From: Streptomyces sp. ML-6
GTDB lineage: Bacteria > Actinomycetota > Actinomycetes > Streptomycetales > Streptomycetaceae
DNA: 64,000 nt
NCBI RefSeq assembly: GCF_030116705.1
Contig: NZ_JAOTIK010000001.1
Location: 6,848,501-6,912,500, forward strand
Direction: 5' to 3'
Part shown: positions 46,652-59,527 of the stretch, piece by piece
Position numbering within the stretch: the first letter of the stretch is position 1
Layout of the letters: every line of letters starts with the position of its first letter
Made by a program: the position numbers and the translations under genes
Notes under the pieces: model-generated
Seen by the model: the letters and a program-made list of their open reading frames with translations, nothing else
The model's database searches: none
Told to the model about the DNA's origin: nothing

Positions 46652-48505
46652 TCAACTCCCCGGATCCGACGGCGTCAGGGGAGCGACCCGCACGTGCTGG
46701 ACCCGGTCGCCCGTACGCAGCACGAGCCCGTCGGTCACCACCCGTGCCAGCCGCGCGTGGGCAGTGGCCGCGTCGTGACCGTCCACGGAGAGCCAGGCGT
46801 ACAGGGCGGAGGCGTACGCGGAGGGATCCGTGGCGGGGTCCGCGGTGCTGACGTCCTCCGCACCGGCGGCGGGCACTGCGGTCAACCGCAGCGGTTCCTC
46901 GCCGCGCATCCGCACCACGCACGTGGACGGCCCGGTGACATAGGCCGCCAGGGAGCAGTCCCGATGGCGGCGGAGCACCTCGGCCGTCCAGACCGACGGG
47001 GACCCGAAGCGGGGGTCGTCGGGCGCCCCGTCGCGGAAGACGACGTCGGCTAGGTCCAGCCGGTCCACGTCACGGGTGTCCTCGTGCACCGCGATGTGCA
47101 GTTCCCCGCCCTCCTCCGGTCCGGTCGGCGGCCGGGAGCCCGCCCACCGGCTGATCGCCACCTCTCCCGGCCCCAGGACCCGCGACCGGACCCGCAGCGG
47201 GACGGTGACCGTCGCCGTCTCGTGGTCGGGCAGCGGGAGCGGTGTCAGCGAAGCCGGCCGGTCGGGCTCCGGCTCGCCCATCATCGAGTAGAAGAGCCTC
47301 CGCAGCCGTACCGCGGACTCACCCGGCACGGAGGTGGTGAACTCGGCGGGGCCGGGCAACGGCCGGTGCCGGCCGACGAGTTCCGCGAGCTGCGGGGCGA
47401 GCGGCGCGTCGGGGTCGAGCTTCGGGGCCTCCCGCATGAACGAGGAGATCGGCGCGTCCGGGTCGAGTGCGTCCAGCGGAGCGGAGGCCAGGAGTACGGG
47501 TGTGCCGAGGGCGGCCGCGTAGTAGGTGACGGAACCGTGGTCGCCGATCACGGCGTCGGCGGCCAGCAGGGCCTGCCGCCATCCCTTCAGCGGATCGACC
47601 AGTGTCAGCCCGGCGCGGCGCGCCCGATCGAGCCAGGCGCGGATCTGACCGGGGCCGTGTCCGTGCCAGATGTTGGGGTGCAGCACGACCGCGAACCGGA
47701 ACTCGTCCACGGGGAACTCGTCCGCGATCCGGTCCAGCAGCGCGGCGACCACGTCGCCGCCGCCGCCCCCGCCTTCCACGCCGTCACCGAAGAGGGAGTC
47801 GGAGTTCCAGGTCGAGTTGAGCAGGACGAGCCGCTGTCCGGACCGTACCCCCAGCGCGCGGCGGAAGCGTTCGCGGCGGGGCCGTGCGGCGAGCACGCGG
47901 TCGAAACAGGGGTCCCCGGCGAGCACGGCGGTCGGCGCCGCCTCCGGGCAGGCGAGGCGCAGCCGGTCGTGCTGTTCGGGGTGGGAGAGGACGAGCGCGT
48001 CCGCGACGGGCCTGCCCCGCGACAGCAACCACTCCGGCGCGAGCCCGAAAACGGGCGCGGGCACCGCACCGCCCCTGCCCTCGGCCCGGTGTCCGGTGTC
48101 CGGTGTCCGGTGTCCGGTGTCCGGTGTTGCCAGCCTTTTAGTGTATCCAACGCCGTGCGAAAGGATGATCAACTTCCCGGGAAACACGTCCAGTCGACCA
48201 CCGAAGCTGGCCGATATCACCAGGTCCGCATCCGTTTCGGCCGCCTGCTCCCACGGCAGCACCGGCACCCCGACGTCGGCCAGCAGCTCGGCCGTTCCGG
48301 CCGCGAACGCGGAGGAGCCCGTGCAGGTCGCCAGCAGCTGGACGCGCAGGTCGTCGTCGAACAGGGGCAGTACGTCGAGCAGCCGCGTCGCGGAGGTCAC
48401 GTTGTGCACGACGACGAGGACCCGCAGGCACTTCTTCCGCGTCGTCCACCGCACCGCGTCGTCCCCCACCGGCACCCGAATCCACCCGGTCCGACCGCGC
48501 TCCAT
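46652..48505 (-). CDS. Glycosyltransferase-like (GT-B fold) protein containing a heptapeptide repeat
   Basis: A 617-residue protein. Two Rossmann-like halves (LRVLVVVHNVTSATRLLDVL near 27-46; FRFAVVLHPNIW near 250) and a donor-site-like segment LLAADAVIGDHGSVTYYAAALGTP, quoted here in parts as ADAVIGDHGS and AALGTPVLL, recall CDP-glycerol or GT-B transferases. Related Streptomyces proteins are often labelled translation initiation factor 2, which I doubt. The C-terminal 200 residues are a separate unknown domain. Residues encoded at 48086-48127 are TPDTGHR twice, from a 7-bp DNA repeat. ATG 48505 follows GAGGGG by 7 bases; TTG 48583 is an alternative. It lies downstream of the sigma-drmA-drmB-helicase set. 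Confidence 0.6.
   Translation of the reverse strand: MERGRTGWIRVPVGDDAVRWTTRKKCLRVLVVVHNVTSATRLLDVLPLFDDDLRVQLLATCTGSSAFAAGTAELLADVGVPVLPWEQAAETDADLVISASFGGRLDVFPGKLIILSHGVGYTKRLATPDTGHRTPDTGHRAEGRGGAVPAPVFGLAPEWLLSRGRPVADALVLSHPEQHDRLRLACPEAAPTAVLAGDPCFDRVLAARPRRERFRRALGVRSGQRLVLLNSTWNSDSLFGDGVEGGGGGGDVVAALLDRIADEFPVDEFRFAVVLHPNIWHGHGPGQIRAWLDRARRAGLTLVDPLKGWRQALLAADAVIGDHGSVTYYAAALGTPVLLASAPLDALDPDAPISSFMREAPKLDPDAPLAPQLAELVGRHRPLPGPAEFTTSVPGESAVRLRRLFYSMMGEPEPDRPASLTPLPLPDHETATVTVPLRVRSRVLGPGEVAISRWAGSRPPTGPEEGGELHIAVHEDTRDVDRLDLADVVFRDGAPDDPRFGSPSVWTAEVLRRHRDCSLAAYVTGPSTCVVRMRGEEPLRLTAVPAAGAEDVSTADPATDPSAYASALYAWLSVDGHDAATAHARLARVVTDGLVLRTGDRVQHVRVAPLTPSDPGS
48086..48127. repeat. Six perfect tandem copies of the 7-bp unit CCGGTGT inside a coding sequence
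   Basis: Six contiguous identical copies (42 bp) lie in the frame of the glycosyltransferase-like gene and encode TPDTGHR twice on the minus strand. A 7-bp unit is not a multiple of 3, so loss or gain of one copy shifts the frame; three copies restore it. This is a classical layout for slipped-strand phase variation. Confidence 0.9.
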
Positions 48506-48678
48506 CCGTACACCCCTCGTCCCTCGTCCGCCCGGCCCGTCCCGGGGAGCCCTGTCGGCCACCCGACCGGCCGTGACAGTCAATCAGCACGGTTGCCGGA
48601 CCCACCACCACGGGGTGGAGCGGTGGGTCCGGTGGCATGGGCCGCGGCGCGACGACGAGCCGGGGCCGGGCCGGTGCG

Positions 48679-49779
48679 TCATCCGCGGGAGAGCAGCTGG
48701 CGGGGGATCGGTGCCAGGATCGGCGGCTCGTCCGTTCCCTCGTACCCGAGGTGCAGTTCGGTGCGGGCGCGCGTGACCAGGACGTAGTAGGCCATGCGCA
48801 GGGCGGCGGACGTCGGGTCGGTGGCCGCGTCCACGTGCGTGTCGGGGACCACCACGTGGTCGAAGCCGAGGCCCTTGGCGCTCGCCCGGTTCACGATCAC
48901 GATGCCCGGACGCCCGAGATCGAGGTTCCGGTACCGGCCGCCGGTCGCCTGCGAGGTGTACATCTGCGGCTTGAGCCCCGGGGACCGCCGCGACAGCCGG
49001 GTGAGGAGGTCCTGCTGGTCCCGGACGGAGTTCAGGATCACCCCGACGCTCCGCCCGGGATGCCGCTCGACCGTACCGACGAGCAGGTCGACGAGCGTGC
49101 CGGGGCCGGACAGCCGATGCAGACGCGGCAGCGGGCCCTCGCGGCGCGGAAGTCCGGGGGCGTCCGGTCCGAGACGGAAACAGGCGGCCAGTCCGGCTAT
49201 CTGCCGGGTGTTGCGGTGGTTGCCGTCCAGCCGGTGCGGGGCACCGGTCCCGAGCGCCTTGGTGATCTCCGCCAGCGTCGACTGCGTATCGGTCAGGCGC
49301 TGGCACTCGTCGGCGTAGACGGTCGTCCGCGCCCCCAGCACCCGGCAGAAGCGGTAGAAGTCCGGCGGGAGGTCCTGTCCCTCGTCGACCACGACGGAGA
49401 AACCGGGCGGCGTCCGGGCCACGGCCGCCTGGTGGAAGAACTCGCCCCACTCGAACCAGCCCGTGTCCGTCCGGGTCGGGTCGGTGCCCGCGCCGCTGCG
49501 GTACCACTGGGACAGCCAGGAGTGTGCGGTGGCGACCACCACACCGTCCTGCTCCGGGCCGAGCGCGGCGACCAGCGGGGCGAGGGACTGCCGCAGCAGG
49601 TTGGACCGGGTCAGCAGTACGACCGGTCCGCCGGTCAGGGCGAGCATCACACTCCGCTGGGCGGCCAGTAGGCTCTTGCCGCTGCCGGGCGGACCGTCGA
49701 CCACATGGTTGCCGTCGAACGGCAGCGCGTCGAGCGACTCCCGCTGGCCGGGAGCGAGATCGAGATACGTGAGGGTCAC
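48679..49779 (-). CDS. Short UvrD/DUF2075-like superfamily 1 helicase
   Basis: A 366-residue SF1 NTPase. Walker A GPPGSGKS is at 29-36, VVVDEGQDLPPDFYRF gives Walker B near 130, NHRNTRQIAGL follows, then RASAKGLGFDHVVVPD and LVTRARTELHLGY (motifs V and VI). It is about half the length of UvrD and lacks the accessory domains. The GTG start overlaps the drmB stop (GTGA at 49776-49779), so it is translated with drmB and belongs to that operon. It may act as a DNA- or RNA-dependent ATPase of the same complex. Confidence 0.85.
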   Translation of the reverse strand: MTLTYLDLAPGQRESLDALPFDGNHVVDGPPGSGKSLLAAQRSVMLALTGGPVVLLTRSNLLRQSLAPLVAALGPEQDGVVVATAHSWLSQWYRSGAGTDPTRTDTGWFEWGEFFHQAAVARTPPGFSVVVDEGQDLPPDFYRFCRVLGARTTVYADECQRLTDTQSTLAEITKALGTGAPHRLDGNHRNTRQIAGLAACFRLGPDAPGLPRREGPLPRLHRLSGPGTLVDLLVGTVERHPGRSVGVILNSVRDQQDLLTRLSRRSPGLKPQMYTSQATGGRYRNLDLGRPGIVIVNRASAKGLGFDHVVVPDTHVDAATDPTSAALRMAYYVLVTRARTELHLGYEGTDEPPILAPIPRQLLSRG

Positions 49780-51638
49780 CGGGGCCGCCCTTCCACGGCC
49801 GCGGCGGCGGCCGAACGGGCCCGGTCCACCACGGACTCGAAGTAGCCGGGCACCTGGTCCCCGCCCACGACCAGCGCGCGGTCGAGCAGCGTGTTGCCCG
49901 TCTCGCAACTGGTCTCCGGCAGCAGTGCACAGGCGTGACAGGCCGCACGGTTGAGGTTGTCGAAGCCCTGACCGCTGTGTTCCGCGCACAGCGGGTCGGC
50001 CGAGCACCAGGCCGCCGCCTCCGTCATCCGCAGCAGGGTCTCCGCGAGCCTGGGCGGTTCGCCCTGCCGGACGAGACCGCCGAGGGTGCCTTCCGCGTTC
50101 CCCGCCGCCGTGTACACGAGGACGCCGTACTGGTCGTGCTCGGGCCGTGCGTACACGCGCTCCCGCAGACTCGCCGTCGAGTAGCCGGACTCGAACGACA
50201 ACTGCCGGATGAGGAGGTGCCCCAGTGTGTGCAGCAGAACGAAACGCGGGGAGAGCTCGGCGCCCGTCACCGTGCCCAGCCGGTCCTGCTGGAACGAGCG
50301 GCCGAGGTCGGTGCGCAGACCGGCCACCCGTCGGCGTACCCGGTCGTCGTCCTCCCACTTCGTGAGCGCGTCCTTGTCCAGCGTGAGGAAGAGCCCTTCC
50401 CCGAACACCTCGACGGCGGGGAGCCAACGCAGGCGGCGGGCGGTGTCCGCGGGTACGAAGGCCGACGTGGGGGAGACCCGGCGGAACCCCTGGAGGGCCC
50501 GTACCTCGCGGAGCCGGTCGGCGAGAACGACACGGCCGAAGCGCTCCCGCAGCGAGACCCAGGGCTCGGCGTCCTCCTGACCGAGACCGAGTTCGCCCTC
50601 ACGGACGGCGAAGTCACGGGTCGCCGGGGGCGCGGGCGACATGAAGGCCGCCCATTCCTCCCGGCTCAGCTCCGGGGCGGCCGGCTCGCCCCCGGCACCG
50701 GCCACCGGGGCCGGCGGCGGGGGAGCACCACCCGTCTCCTCGGCCAGCAACACGTCCAGCAGCGCGTCGTCGGCACCGGTCTCGTCCTTGAGCAGGCCGC
50801 GGAAGGCGTCCTCGGCGGGCCCGCCGTGAGCCCGGCACAGCGGCACCCACATGTCACTGGAACGCACCCGTTCGGCCAGGGCCTCGTCGGTGACGGCGGC
50901 GGGGGCGTCGCTCTCCGGGATGTCGAGGGCGGAACTGACCACCGGGTAGTACAGATTGCCCGCGGTGCGCTGCACCACCTGGACGGGCCTGGTGCAGTCC
51001 GCCGCCTCGGCGCGCCGCTGCCAGGGATTCCGCCCGGAGCACCGCATCCCATGGGTGCCGAGGACATCGAGCAGATCACGGCCGGCCCCGCAGCCCTTCG
51101 CGGTGCACACGACGGACAGGGCCTCCAGGCCCGTGGCGCGTTCGGACACGTTGAACCGCAGCCGGTCACGGGTGTCGCAGGACTGCCGGGCGGCGGGATC
51201 CAGCCGGGAGTGCGTCCAGAACCACCAGTCGACATCACCGAGATGGCCGCCCGCGCAGATCTGCACGAACCGCATCGGCGCGAGCTTGCGCACGGGCGAG
51301 CAGCTCGGGCAGCGCGGCGGGACGCCCGCCTTCTCGTCGGCGATGCGCCAGCGGATCATACGGCGGCACGCACCGCAGAACAGCCACGACGGGAACCTGA
51401 TGTACGGGGCGCCCGCCGCGTCCGGCCGGTCGAACCGGCCGTCCGCCGCGGGCGGGGCGGCGTAGAACGCGCTCACCCCGAGCCGGGAGGCCAGCCGCGG
51501 CGACTCGACCTCCTGCCGCTTTCGGGGCCAGTCGCCGATGCCCGTCGCCACGAACGACTCGCCCTGGACGTCGAAGACGGCCCCGACCCCGAACGGCAGC
51601 ACCGTCTGGGCCTGCCGCACCAGAAGACGCCTGCTCAC
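49776..51638 (-). CDS. drmB: DrmB-like protein with DUF1998 domain
   Basis: A 620-residue protein. The N-terminus (LPFGVGAVFDVQGESFVATG) matches DrmB-family proteins. A four-cysteine zinc site is C88/C91 and C110/C113. The C-terminal DUF1998 domain has LLHTLGHLLIRQLSFESGYS (in parts) and YGVLVYTAAGNAEGTLGGL, plus cysteine-rich segments (WCSADPLC, CHACALLPETSC). In DISARM, DrmB binds DrmA and helps it load on DNA. The GTG start overlaps the drmA stop (GTGA, 51635-51638), fixing the order drmA-drmB. No drmC-type phospholipase-D nuclease gene follows. Confidence 0.87.
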   Translation of the reverse strand: MSRRLLVRQAQTVLPFGVGAVFDVQGESFVATGIGDWPRKRQEVESPRLASRLGVSAFYAAPPAADGRFDRPDAAGAPYIRFPSWLFCGACRRMIRWRIADEKAGVPPRCPSCSPVRKLAPMRFVQICAGGHLGDVDWWFWTHSRLDPAARQSCDTRDRLRFNVSERATGLEALSVVCTAKGCGAGRDLLDVLGTHGMRCSGRNPWQRRAEAADCTRPVQVVQRTAGNLYYPVVSSALDIPESDAPAAVTDEALAERVRSSDMWVPLCRAHGGPAEDAFRGLLKDETGADDALLDVLLAEETGGAPPPPAPVAGAGGEPAAPELSREEWAAFMSPAPPATRDFAVREGELGLGQEDAEPWVSLRERFGRVVLADRLREVRALQGFRRVSPTSAFVPADTARRLRWLPAVEVFGEGLFLTLDKDALTKWEDDDRVRRRVAGLRTDLGRSFQQDRLGTVTGAELSPRFVLLHTLGHLLIRQLSFESGYSTASLRERVYARPEHDQYGVLVYTAAGNAEGTLGGLVRQGEPPRLAETLLRMTEAAAWCSADPLCAEHSGQGFDNLNRAACHACALLPETSCETGNTLLDRALVVGGDQVPGYFESVVDRARSAAAAAVEGRPR

Positions 51639-54600
51639 AGCTCCGCCCCCTTCACCGTCACCTGACACTCCCGGTCGACGTTCCGCATCGAGTGCGGGGT
51701 CTCCCAGAGACCCCCGTACTCCTCGAAGTTCTTCAACAGGTTCATCTGCCCCTTGCCCTGACCGCGGTAGTACAGCTCCTTGCCCTCCTTGCGGGCGTCC
51801 AGCGCCAGCTCCTGCCACGCGGACAACAGGTCCTCCAGCTCCTCGCGGACGGCCGACGCCGCCCCCGGGTCACCGGCCGCCGCCCGCAGGGCCAGCTCCT
51901 CGGCGACCGCGGCCGCCGCCGGCAGATGGTCGAGGACGTCGCCCGCCCGGTTCTCGGCGGACAGACCGAGACCATGACGCACGAGGATCACGAGCGCGGC
52001 GTGCAACGCCCGGCGCCGCGACGGCGCGGACCACGGGGTGACACTGGTCGGCTCGACGTTCCGGTACAGCGCCCGGTGGTAGACGTCGAACGTCTCGTAG
52101 TGCGAACGGTCCCGGGGGCGGGTCGCGTTGAAGAACGTCACGACCAGGCCCGGCACCGAGTGACGGCCCACCCGGCTGGTCGCCTGGATGTACTCGGCGG
52201 TGGTCTTGGGCTGCCCCAGCATCAGCATCAGGGAGAGCCGCTTCACGTCGACCCCGACCGACAGCATGTTCGTGCAGGGGAGGAAGGACACGGAATCGGG
52301 ATCGGTGCACGGCTTCTCCAGTCGGTCGAGCAGCACGGGCTGCTCGGCGCGGGGCAGATTGCTCGTCAGCTCCTGTACCTGATGGTCGATCAGCTCCCTC
52401 GTACCCCGCCCGCCGTCCAGCCCGGCCAGCTGGGCGGGGATGTCGTCCGCCGCGGCCGTGACGGTGCGGCCCAGCTCGCGGAGGCTGTGGTGGTACGCGA
52501 CGAGTGTCCAGTAGGCGTCGCGGCTCTCCTCGGGAAGCTCCCACGCACCCTGGAGCATGGCGGCGGCCGTCGCGACGGAGGCACGACCCGCGGTGTGCCC
52601 CTGCGCCATCACGCCCACATAGCGGCGTCCCGGGCGCGAGACGTCCGGCTCGGCGAAGTAGGAATGACGCGCGTCGAGCCCGGCCGGCGGGAAGAGCTGC
52701 ACGTCACGCCCGTACAGTCCGCGTACCTGCTCGCCGGAGCGGCGGATCGTCGCCGTGGAGGCCACCACCTTCGGGCCGACCCCGTCCCGGGTGCACAGCC
52801 CCAGCACCGCCGACTCGTACAGGCCCACGGTCGTACCCAGCGGGCCGGTCAGCAGGTGCAGCTCGTCCTGGATGACCAGGGAGGGCGGCAGCCGGTCGGA
52901 CCCGGCTCCGAACAGCCGCCCCGACCTCGGCTCCCAGGCCAGGCGCGCGAACTTGTCGACCGTACCGAGGACGAACGTCGGCGGCCGGTCGTACAGGTGC
53001 TCGTCCACGACGGCCACCGGCAGCTCGTCGTGGAAGGCGCACGAGTCACGGGGACAGTGGAACGCGAACGAGTCGGCCTTCGCCCGTATCCCGTAGTCGC
53101 CGATGTCCGGGGACTTCCGCTCGGGCACCATCCGGGTCCCGCACCACGGGCACCGGTCCAGGATGAACACGTCCTCGGGCCGGGCCGCGGCGCGCACGTC
53201 GTCGAAGGCGTCGACCGCCGCCTTGTACGTGTTCGGCGAGGTCGCCTCCCCCACCCACAGACCGATGGAGAACGGCTCGGCGCCGAGGGTGGCAGGGTCC
53301 TCGCGGCGGAGCTTCTCCAGGGCGCAGACCGTCGTGGCGGCACGCTGGAACTGCTGGGTGGTCAGCAGGCTCAGCGTGTAGCGGCTCAGCACGGCGGTGC
53401 CCCCGCCGCGCGGATCGCCGCGGCGCAGGACCATCACGAACGCCGCGAGCAGGAGGTACGCCTCCGTCTTGCCACCACCGGTCGGGAACCAGATCAGATC
53501 GGCCGTGTCCCGGTCCGGGTGCGACGGATCGGCGACCCCGTCCAGGGAGAGCAGGAAGAAGGCCAGCTGGAACGGACGCCACATCGCCTCGGGCGACGGG
53601 GCCGGCTCATGGGCGGTCGCCTCCCGGCGCGCCCGGCGCCCACCGGCCTGGTCGGACGCCGAATGCCGCATCTGCAGCGCCATGGCCCGGTTGGCCGTGC
53701 GGAACGCGGCCAACAGCTCGGGGCGGTCGGGGTCGCACAGGGTCCGCACCCCCGAGGCGATGCGCTCGACCACCGCCCCGACGCGGTCCAGAATGCGGTC
53801 GGCGGCCTCGCGGCCCCAGGCGGGGACCTCCGTGTTCCGCTGCTCCAGGTACCACTGGCGGTACCCGTCCACGAAGGCCAGCAACTCCTCGCGCACCCGG
53901 TCGACCGGCACGTCGGGGTCGGCGAGGTGGAGCACGCGCAGGACGGGAAGCCCGAGCGGGCCGGCGGCCCTGGTGGCGGGCACCTCCGCCTCCGGCATCA
54001 CCGCGGCCCGCAGACCGGTGACCCGGCCCTCCTCGTACACCTCGGTGACCGAACAGCCGTGGCCGACCGCATGGGCACGGACATGGCGGTACTGGAGCCG
54101 GAGCTCCTGCTCCTCCGGGTCACGGCTGGCGAGACGCACACTCGGGTACTGCAGGACGTCACCGCCCACCGGACGGGCCTCCAGACGGACCTGGAACAGC
54201 ATCCGGTCCCACTGCGTCGGCCGCCCCCGCCCGGGCCCGGCCGCGGCGGGCCCCGTGCGCGCCGTGTTCACCAGCGCCACGGTGACCAGGTGCCCGGTAC
54301 CGAACCGGCGGCGTCGCAACCGGATCTCCGCCCGGCCGTCGAGAACGGTCATCCGCTCGGCGTCCGGGGCCGGGGTGACGGTCTCGTCGGGAAGCGCGAC
54401 GCGCCGCCACCGGCGCCCGCGCTCGCCCTGCTCCGTCTCGTAGCGGGCCGCGCCACAACTGACCTCCACGGTCGGGGCGTCGGTGTAGAAGCTGAACCCG
54501 AGCGACGACGGGAGCCAGGAATTCGACTCGGGGATCGGATCGGTCGCGGGTGCGGTGTCCTCGGCGTCGTTCTCCGTGCCGGGGCCGTCCAGCACTTCGG

Positions 54601-54760
54601 CCGCCTCCGTCAACCGCCGCTGCAGATCGGCGTCCTGCGGATAGAGGGTGCCCATGAGGTACTGCCGGTCGGGCGGCGCGTCGAGCACCTCCTCCGGGCC
54701 CCGGGCGGGCCCCACCAGCTGACGACGGAGATAGTCGACGAGTTCGTCACGGGGGGACAC
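51635..54760 (-). CDS. drmA: DrmA-like SF2 helicase
   Basis: A 1041-residue helicase. Walker A is WFPTGGGKTEAY (K431), motif II DELH at 632-635 (VIQDELHLL), motif III STATIRR, and C-terminal motifs NMLSVGVDVKRL and QATSRVGRHSVPG. A zinc-type cluster CPWCGTRM lies between motifs I and II, as in DrmA. The N-terminal 400 residues are a DrmA-specific region. GTG 54760 follows GGAGGA by 8 bases. The gene starts 59 bases after the sigma-like gene on the same strand. In DISARM, DrmA is the translocating helicase with DrmB. Confidence 0.88.
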   Translation of the reverse strand: MSPRDELVDYLRRQLVGPARGPEEVLDAPPDRQYLMGTLYPQDADLQRRLTEAAEVLDGPGTENDAEDTAPATDPIPESNSWLPSSLGFSFYTDAPTVEVSCGAARYETEQGERGRRWRRVALPDETVTPAPDAERMTVLDGRAEIRLRRRRFGTGHLVTVALVNTARTGPAAAGPGRGRPTQWDRMLFQVRLEARPVGGDVLQYPSVRLASRDPEEQELRLQYRHVRAHAVGHGCSVTEVYEEGRVTGLRAAVMPEAEVPATRAAGPLGLPVLRVLHLADPDVPVDRVREELLAFVDGYRQWYLEQRNTEVPAWGREAADRILDRVGAVVERIASGVRTLCDPDRPELLAAFRTANRAMALQMRHSASDQAGGRRARREATAHEPAPSPEAMWRPFQLAFFLLSLDGVADPSHPDRDTADLIWFPTGGGKTEAYLLLAAFVMVLRRGDPRGGGTAVLSRYTLSLLTTQQFQRAATTVCALEKLRREDPATLGAEPFSIGLWVGEATSPNTYKAAVDAFDDVRAAARPEDVFILDRCPWCGTRMVPERKSPDIGDYGIRAKADSFAFHCPRDSCAFHDELPVAVVDEHLYDRPPTFVLGTVDKFARLAWEPRSGRLFGAGSDRLPPSLVIQDELHLLTGPLGTTVGLYESAVLGLCTRDGVGPKVVASTATIRRSGEQVRGLYGRDVQLFPPAGLDARHSYFAEPDVSRPGRRYVGVMAQGHTAGRASVATAAAMLQGAWELPEESRDAYWTLVAYHHSLRELGRTVTAAADDIPAQLAGLDGGRGTRELIDHQVQELTSNLPRAEQPVLLDRLEKPCTDPDSVSFLPCTNMLSVGVDVKRLSLMLMLGQPKTTAEYIQATSRVGRHSVPGLVVTFFNATRPRDRSHYETFDVYHRALYRNVEPTSVTPWSAPSRRRALHAALVILVRHGLGLSAENRAGDVLDHLPAAAAVAEELALRAAAGDPGAASAVREELEDLLSAWQELALDARKEGKELYYRGQGKGQMNLLKNFEEYGGLWETPHSMRNVDRECQVTVKGAEL

Positions 54761-54819
54761 TGCTCGGTTCCTCCAGATGGTTGTGGCGACGGGGGACGGG
54801 CCGGCCTGCTCCGGGGCCG

Positions 54820-58077
<3,258 letters not shown>

Positions 58078-58611
58078 CCAACTTTCACGCGACGCAACCT
58101 CGGGGCGGCAGCCGCGGAGCGCGGTTCCGTCCCCTTTGTGACAGCACCATACCCGGGATGCGTTGACGATGTAAACGTGACGACCGAAAGTTGCACTCTC
58201 TGCTTTCCGTGTACGCTGCGGGAGTTGATTGCCCCTTTTATGGGAAGGGGCGCGGCTTCGCGGGGCGGTTCCCGAAGAGCGGCGGTTGCGGCTTCATGCG
58301 CGAGGCGCACCGCGCCGTGGGTCTTTGGTGCGGTGCTGGAGGGGCTTCGGGAAAGGGAGCGGGCGGCCGTCGTTGAACTGGCCCTGCGTCACTGCTCCCG
58401 GGTGGGCCTCGACTTCGGCATGGACCGGATCGCCGACGGCCCCGAGGGGCCGTCGACCGGCTTCGGGGCGTCGGAGGGGAGGAGCCCGCTGCCCGGCGTG
58501 CCCGAGCGAATGCGGGGCGGGCGCCGTCGGCGTCCGGTCGCCGGTACCTGTGTGCGGGGCCGTGTGCGGTACGGGACGTTCACCGGCATGCCCCGTCCGC
58601 CGGCCGGAACG
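58078..58611. other. Intergenic region upstream of the sigma-like gene
   Basis: About 530 bases between the sigma-like gene start and the stop of a PF04672 methyltransferase gene on the same strand. It contains the CGATGTAAAC motif (58167-58176) and a hairpin GCCCCTT/AAGGGGC (58231-58237 with 58245-58251, loop of 7). Open frames here lack a ribosome site and known domains; none is accepted. Confidence 0.5.
58167..58176. promoter_or_regulatory. CGATGTAAAC motif upstream of the sigma-like gene
   Basis: This AT-containing 10-mer sits 90 bases before the sigma-like start codon. It occurs again at 61375-61384 before the second HTH-methylase gene, in the same orientation relative to the gene. Read on the coding strand it is GTTTACATCG. 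Shared operator or promoter element is suggested. Confidence 0.45.
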
Positions 58612-59424
58612 TCACGGCTTGCGGGCGAGACCGCCGTGTTCACCGATGGGCTGCGGGGCGGGGGAGGCGGGGTCCGGCCGCCAGAAGGGCACCGACACGA
58701 CGCCGGGGTCCAGGAGTTCGAGGCCGTCGAAGAACGCCGTGATCTGGTCGACGGGGCGCAGGAAGTAAGGAATGGCGCCGGTCTCGTTGTAGGCGTCCTG
58801 GGCCCGCTCGTAGTCCGCGTCGACCCCTCGTGAACCGTCGTTGACGGAGAGGTAACTGCCGGACGGCAACCCGTCCATCAGGCGGGCCACGATGGCGCGC
58901 GCCCGGTCGTGGTCGGCGATGTGACCGAGGATGTTGCTGAGGATCAGAGCGGTGGGACGAGTCAGGTCCAGCGTCCTGGCGGCGACCGACAGGATGCGGT
59001 CGGGGTCGGTGAGATCGGCGTCGATGTAGGAGGTCGTGCCCTCGGGGGTCGAGGTGAGCAGGGCGCGGGCGTGCGCGAGGACCAGCGGATCGTGGTCGGC
59101 GTAGACGATCTTGGCTTCCGGGGCGATCCGTTGGGCGACCTCGTGGGTGTTGTCCACGGTCGGCAGACCGGTCCCGATGTCCAGGAACTGGCGGATCCCG
59201 GCCTCGGTGACCAGGTGGGTGATCGTGCGGCCCAGGAAGGCGCGGCTGCTGCGGGCCACGGTGGTGATGCCGGGGAAGACGGCGCTGTACGCGTCCCCGG
59301 CCTGTTCGTCGACCGGGTAGTTGTCCTTGCCGCCCAGCCAGTAGTTCCAGATCCGGGCCGAGTGCGGCACCGACGTGTCGATCTTCTGCCGCTCCGGGCC
59401 GGACGCCGCCGTGGGGTCGGTCAT
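58612..59424 (-). CDS. PF04672 (DUF574) SAM-dependent methyltransferase, copy 1
   Basis: A 270-residue member of the actinomycete PF04672 family. The family start motif PHSARIWNYWLGGKDNYPVD is seen as SARIWNYWLGGKDNY (about 22-36), the SAM loop as FLDIGTGLPT, and VYADHDPLVLAHARALL follows. The substrate of the family is unknown. ATG 59424 has AAGGA upstream. It lies between the second HTH-methylase and the sigma-like gene on the same strand, and copies 2 and 3 lie to the right. Confidence 0.93.
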   Translation of the reverse strand: MTDPTAASGPERQKIDTSVPHSARIWNYWLGGKDNYPVDEQAGDAYSAVFPGITTVARSSRAFLGRTITHLVTEAGIRQFLDIGTGLPTVDNTHEVAQRIAPEAKIVYADHDPLVLAHARALLTSTPEGTTSYIDADLTDPDRILSVAARTLDLTRPTALILSNILGHIADHDRARAIVARLMDGLPSGSYLSVNDGSRGVDADYERAQDAYNETGAIPYFLRPVDQITAFFDGLELLDPGVVSVPFWRPDPASPAPQPIGEHGGLARKP

Positions 59425-59527
59425 GGGTACCGTTCGTCCTTCAACCGAGGTGGGAACTCTTCACCGCACAACCTACGCCCCGACGAACACGGCATGCGCA
59501 CCTGGCTTCTCCCACCAAACTCTCCCG

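Noticed and set aside
48086..48127. Tandem CCGGTGT repeats as a CRISPR-like array
   Set aside because: Units are 7 bp with no spacers and lie in a coding frame.
58229..58768. Plus-strand open frame in the gap before the sigma-like gene and into PF04672 copy 1
   Set aside because: Overlaps a well-supported gene in antisense and has no domain or ribosome site.
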